Below, in pieces: positions 5,632 through 7,865 of a stretch of DNA of 7,865 nucleotides; within the stretch, counting starts at the first letter, position 1, and the number at the start of each line of letters is the position of its first letter. The position numbers and the translations under genes are program-made. Origin of the DNA: Planctomycetaceae bacterium (lineage in GTDB: Bacteria; Planctomycetota; Planctomycetia; Pirellulales; Thermoguttaceae). The notes below the pieces were generated by a model. That model saw only the letters and a list, made by a program, of their open reading frames with translations. It did not search any database and had not been told where the DNA came from. The stretch lies in the NCBI GenBank assembly GCA_031256755.1, contig JAIRPZ010000025.1, positions 1 to 7,865 on the forward strand. Direction: 5' to 3'.

Positions 5632-6192
5632 TTTCCCTTCGCGCAAGTTTACGCCTTTCAAGACGATCTTTTTCCCGAAGTTCCGCGTAATGCCCTTCCG
5701 CAACGAGTTTCCAGTGAAGGTTTTCAAGAGCAAGTTTTATATCTGCCTGCATTCCGGCAGTTAATTCTTTGTTCGTCTGCATTTCTTTAAGAGCCGCAAG
5801 CGTTTTCTCATCGCCGATAGAAGCAAGCACACGATAAACTGTGAAATGATAACGGAAAGCATTATCGCTGTCCCGCAGCAAACAATTTGCAATCTGTTTT
5901 TTTCTAATCCCAATTGATGCAGTTCCGGCAGAGTGCTGCGAGCATGAACGCGTTCGATGATTTGCATCGCATATTTCTGAAGTTGTTTATCTTCGGAACG
6001 TAATAATTTCTTTAATACGGCGGATTCCGCAGTAGTTATCAATTCCGGTTCCGGCGGTGCGCAGGATAAAAAACGTGTTCCGGTCGGTGACGATTTGTCG
6101 GCGACAAATAGCCCATAACTGGAAAATGAACCGTACTTCGCCTTTTTCTGCGCTTTGCCGATTTGGCTGTACTGCTCACACAACGCGTCCAC
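5612..6192 (-). CDS. HEAT-repeat-like protein read across an A AAA AAC shift site
   Basis: No named family is recognisable. Two frames give one sensible protein. Frame A runs from a GTG at 6192 (V-D-A-L-C-E-Q-Y-S-Q-I-G); frame B ends at the TGA at 5614-5612. The shift at 5902-5896 gives a product of about 193 residues. The section from E-S-A-V-L-K-K-L-L-R-S-E-D through A-M-Q-I-I-E-R-V to C-L-L-R-D-S-D-N-A-F-R-Y-H-F with V-L-A-S-I-G-D-E-K-T-L-A-A-L-K-E resembles two HEAT/PBS-lyase-type helical pairs (L-L-x-D-x-D-x-x-x-R-Y-x-A-x-x-A-L-x-x-I-G-D). The final part is very basic and acidic (K-D-R-L-E-R-R-K-L-A-R-R-E). Without the shift, frame A continues to a stop at 5761 and gives 143 residues with a hydrophobic, basic-ended tail. 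The GTG has no Shine-Dalgarno and lies nine bases after the previous stop, in the same frame. It could instead be a pseudogene or contain an assembly indel in the A7 run. Confidence 0.5.
5896..5902 (-). other. In-phase A AAA AAC slippery heptamer (-1 frameshift candidate)
   Basis: On the minus strand the run of seven A (5903-5897) followed by C reads GAA-AAA-AAC in the upstream frame, exactly the X XXY YYZ phase needed for tandem -1 slippage. After slippage the next codon is CAG at 5896-5894, which is in the frame of the downstream HEAT-like segment. Five bases later comes a small perfect hairpin, GCAAA-TTG-TTTGC, and then a second, GCTG-CGGGA-CAGC, sharing two bases with it. A short GGGA lies five bases upstream of the heptamer. 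The stimulators are weak compared with known bacterial cases. Confidence 0.45.
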
Positions 6193-6201
6193 GATGATTT
6201 T

Positions 6202-7131
6202 TTAATATTGCCTGAAATCGTATGAAGTATCGAAATCTGCTTTGCCGTCATTGGATGCAGGCATTTCGATCAGTTTCACACGTCCCGCCTCTGTCTGGAC
6301 AATGGTTTTACTGTTTTCCTTTTGCTCTTGCATTCTTTTCTGATAGGCAGTAAACGCTTCTGCTGATTTTTTCTTTTTCTCGTCTTGTTTTCGTTCATGT
6401 TCAAACCATCCGTCTTTTTGCAGTGCAAGAGCAAGTCTGTCGAAAATGTACGGCATGAAGAGCAGTGATTGGACAGAAAAACCTGTTTCATGAATCCACA
6501 ATTTCGGTTTGGGTGTCATATATCTTCCTGCGTATGTAAGTCCGTTATGAACAATTTTACCGGCAAGCGGGTCTTGTTTTTCTTCTTTCTCTTTTGAAGT
6601 ACTGTAGTCAAAAAACTCTTTTGTAAAAAGAGATTGGTATTGACCGGCTATTTTGTCCGCATTTTTTATTTCATCGGCGGACTTAAAGAATATAAATATG
6701 CCGTAGTCAAATTCTTCGCGTGTGCAGACGAACAGTACATTCCATTGTCCGGTTTTGAATGGTGTAAATGAGCAGTCCCACACGTGTTCCGATCCGGGAA
6801 TGTTCATCTGATACAGGAGAGTCCGTTTTTGTACAAATTGCAAGTCAGGACAAATCTTTTCATTCAGTATTAACGACATTCTCCCATGAATTTCGTTAAA
6901 GATTTCGGACTGCTGTAGTTCCGGCATTTTGACCGCTTCTTTGTTTTGAGGGATGCGTGATAATGCGTTCACGACATCCGGCAACGGCACAACAGGGCGG
7001 ACAGGTGTAAAAACAGTTTCGTCCGATATTTCAAATGCCGAATGTGGTTTGTTTTGCTCTTGTGCAAACAAACTGACTGTGAATAAAAAACTGCAAACCG
7101 CAACGACAAAATGAGGCAAATATTTGACCAT
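6202..7131 (-). CDS. Secreted protein of unknown function with signal peptide
   Basis: The family is not recognised. From the ATG at 7131 the product is 309 residues and begins with a typical Sec signal: M-V-K, a hydrophobic core to about residue 22, and a likely signal peptidase I site after Ala23 (L-F-A|Q-E-Q). The frame stays open to an ATG at 7206, but the 25 extra residues would bury the signal, so 7131 is preferred even though no Shine-Dalgarno is visible. The mature part is Pro-rich at first (V-R-P-V-V-P-L-P, 44-51). A mixed alpha/beta section (80-240) follows with Cys94, Cys120 and Cys136, and then a highly charged helix (about 242-275, with E-K-K-K-K) likely to be a coiled coil. It ends Y-D-F-R-Q-Y at a TAA (6204-6202). 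Codons after the TAA remain open in the same frame into the next gene, so the two may once have been one protein. A weak TTACAA-N16-TATGAT pair (7229-7202) could be its promoter. Confidence 0.7.
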   Translation of the reverse strand: MVKYLPHFVVAVCSFLFTVSLFAQEQNKPHSAFEISDETVFTPVRPVVPLPDVVNALSRIPQNKEAVKMPELQQSEIFNEIHGRMSLILNEKICPDLQFVQKRTLLYQMNIPGSEHVWDCSFTPFKTGQWNVLFVCTREEFDYGIFIFFKSADEIKNADKIAGQYQSLFTKEFFDYSTSKEKEEKQDPLAGKIVHNGLTYAGRYMTPKPKLWIHETGFSVQSLLFMPYIFDRLALALQKDGWFEHERKQDEKKKKSAEAFTAYQKRMQEQKENSKTIVQTEAGRVKLIEMPASNDGKADFDTSYDFRQY

Positions 7132-7294
7132 CGGAGTTCTTATATGATAATATTGTCCTTTGGCTTCACGGATTGGACACAACGAAAAGACAGTATTGCA
7201 TATCATACAAACTTCTGCCGGGATTGTAATTTATTACGGCACTGCTTATGCCAGACGACCGGCAAGTCGGGCGAAAATAATTGATAATTGAAAG

Positions 7295-7473
7295 AGACGG
7301 CAGTTTGCAGGCTGTAGCAGGCAGCAAGAAAAAATTAGACAGCAATTGTACAGGAGTCCTTGTCGGATGGGCAGTATTTTTGTCATAAAAAATCCTGTCA
7401 ATCCTGAAAATCATGTAAATCCTGTTAAAATTTCTTTTTCTTTCTGCGGTCTGCAATCTGCTAACTGCCGTCT
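7295..7473. repeat. Imperfect inverted repeat with about 40-nt arms
   Basis: The plus strand from 7295 (AGACGGCAGTT, then GCAG, TG, G, CAG and AAGAAAAA words to about 7334) resembles the minus strand from 7473 down to about 7434. The outer 11 bases, AGACGGCAGTT, are identical; the rest matches with scattered substitutions and one one-base gap. About 100 bases lie between the arms. It resembles a small non-autonomous element or a palindromic extragenic repeat next to the nuclease gene. Confidence 0.5.
7391..7426 (+). repeat. Four tandem 9-bp repeats, consensus AATCCTGTN
   Basis: The units are AATCCTGTC (7391-7399), AATCCTGAA (7400-7408), AATCATGTA (7409-7417) and AATCCTGTT (7418-7426), followed by AAAA. 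They lie head to tail without gaps inside the loop of the 7295-7473 inverted repeat, just beyond the 3' end of the Rpn-like gene. Confidence 0.75.
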
Positions 7474-7476
7474 TTC

Positions 7477-7865
7477 TTACAGCCGCTCGATTTCCGATGC
7501 CGGAAGTCCGGTCAACTTGCTAATCAGAGCAACGGCAAGCCCTTCCGCTTTCATATTCCGCGCCACTTCGGCGGCTTTTTCGGCTTTGCCCTTCGCCGTC
7601 CCTTCGGCTAATCCTTCGGCTTTGCCCTTCGCCTCACCTTCTCTTCTTGCCGTTTCGACAACGTTGACGTTGTCCCGATACGCCATCAAGTCCCGCTGAT
7701 ACTGTTCCTGCAACAATGGCGACAGCCGGTAATACTCCGCCTCCGAAAATGCCTTTTCAAAGACCGGCTCGCGAAGGATTGACGGTATTTCGTCAAAGTC
7801 CTCCAAGTTCTTCAAAAAGTACATCCACTTATCCTTCCGCGTTTTCAATTCCGGTTCCGTTAAAC
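7477..7865 (-). CDS. Rpn-family recombination-promoting nuclease / PD-(D/E)XK transposase-like protein (C-terminal part)
   Basis: The gene enters from the right edge; the frame is open to base 7865 and ends at TAA 7479-7477, leaving about 128 codons. The visible start, L-T-E-P-E-L-K-T-R-K-D-K-W-M-Y-F-L-K-N-L, followed by I-P-x-I-L-R-E-P-V-F-E-K-A-F, is the segment that follows the nuclease core in Rpn/PDDEXK_2 proteins. The TTG at 7848 sits inside this conserved run and is not a start. After Y-R-D-N-V-N-V-V-E-T-A comes the family's G-(E/K)-A-(K/E)-G-K-A-E-G-L-A-E-G type linker and a short C-terminal helix pair ending T-G-L-P-A-S-E-I-E-R-L. Rpn proteins are DNA endonucleases that promote RecA-independent recombination and are linked to phage defence. 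The catalytic D/E-x-K residues lie outside the window, so activity cannot be judged. Confidence 0.85.
   Translation of the reverse strand, partial: LTEPELKTRKDKWMYFLKNLEDFDEIPSILREPVFEKAFSEAEYYRLSPLLQEQYQRDLMAYRDNVNVVETARREGEAKGKAEGLAEGTAKGKAEKAAEVARNMKAEGLAVALISKLTGLPASEIERL
7579..7633 (-). repeat. Duplicated 19-bp unit coding for the Rpn linker
   Basis: TTCGGCTTTGCCCTTCGCC occurs at 7579-7597 and again at 7615-7633 (plus-strand sense), 36 bases apart, with a shorter related CCTTCGGC(T) word between. The copies encode A-K-G-K-A-E in the nuclease linker. The 36-base period keeps the frame, so copy-number change would lengthen or shorten the linker by 12 residues. Confidence 0.7.

Larger units (their letters stand above)
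7132..7476. other. Gene-free stretch with repeats
   Basis: No reading frame here looks like a protein; those present are built from short AT-rich words and repeats. The stretch holds the upstream region of the secreted-protein gene (about 7132-7260), an AT-rich CAATTATCAATTATT segment (minus strand, about 7286-7272), two inverted arms and a fourfold 9-base tandem repeat, up to the stop of the Rpn-like gene at 7477. Confidence 0.6.

Noticed and set aside
5612..6192. IS3-type transposase explaining the A AAA AAC site
   Set aside because: Neither frame shows helix-turn-helix or DDE features and no terminal inverted repeats flank the region; the sequence looks like helical repeats instead.
7391..7426. 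CRISPR array
   Set aside because: The repeats are 9 bp, contiguous and without spacers, and no cas genes are present.
7346..7699. Plus-strand frame of 117 codons over the tandem repeat and antisense to the Rpn-like gene
   Set aside because: The N-P-V-N-P-style start is a translation of the 9-bp repeat, and the remainder mirrors the strongly biased Rpn linker on the other strand.

Overview
The window is a bacterial chromosome segment of roughly even base composition. Genes are closely spaced on both strands and Shine-Dalgarno sequences are weak or missing at most starts. Gene content (an ATP-dependent corrinoid-activator homologue, long-form SerA, an Rpn/PD-(D/E)XK transposase-like nuclease, secreted proteins of unknown function) and the AT-rich 'TCAATTATCAATT' type intergenic repeats suggest an anaerobic or gut-type member of the Planctomycetota or Lentisphaerota. 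That placement is an inference from general impression, not proof.

Layout. Bases 1-39 (minus) are the first 13 codons of a gene that looks like 6-phosphogluconate dehydrogenase. It diverges from a MATE-family efflux pump (237-1622, plus) across a compact two-way promoter region that carries a perfect 9-bp inverted repeat. A short-form RACo-like corrinoid activator (1802-3382, plus) follows; it appears to start at a GTG lying exactly where its promoter should begin transcription, so its mRNA may be leaderless. It converges on serA (3505-5133, minus), with a hairpin and a dispersed intergenic repeat between them.

Upstream of serA on the minus strand lies an uncharacterised cluster read from 7131 down to 5269: a secreted protein with a signal peptide (7131-6202), a HEAT-repeat-like reading frame that is broken and rejoined at an in-phase A AAA AAC slippery heptamer (6192-5612), and a small acidic protein ending in one membrane helix (5631-5269). 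The three pieces abut or overlap. Placed end to end they would have the topology of one type I membrane protein: signal peptide, external domain, helical repeats, charged linker, C-terminal membrane anchor. Whether this is a three-gene translationally coupled operon with programmed frameshifting, or one gene decaying by a stop and frameshifts, is the main open question and the most interesting part of the window.

Bases 7132-7476 hold no convincing gene but contain a fourfold 9-bp tandem repeat between two imperfect 40-nt inverted arms. At the right edge (7477-7865, minus) is the C-terminal part of an Rpn-family nuclease with a repeat-built Gly/Ala/Lys/Glu linker. Apart from the unknown cluster, the genes appear to be independent units (sugar or pentose metabolism, drug efflux, cobamide-enzyme repair, serine synthesis, mobile-type nuclease) rather than one pathway.
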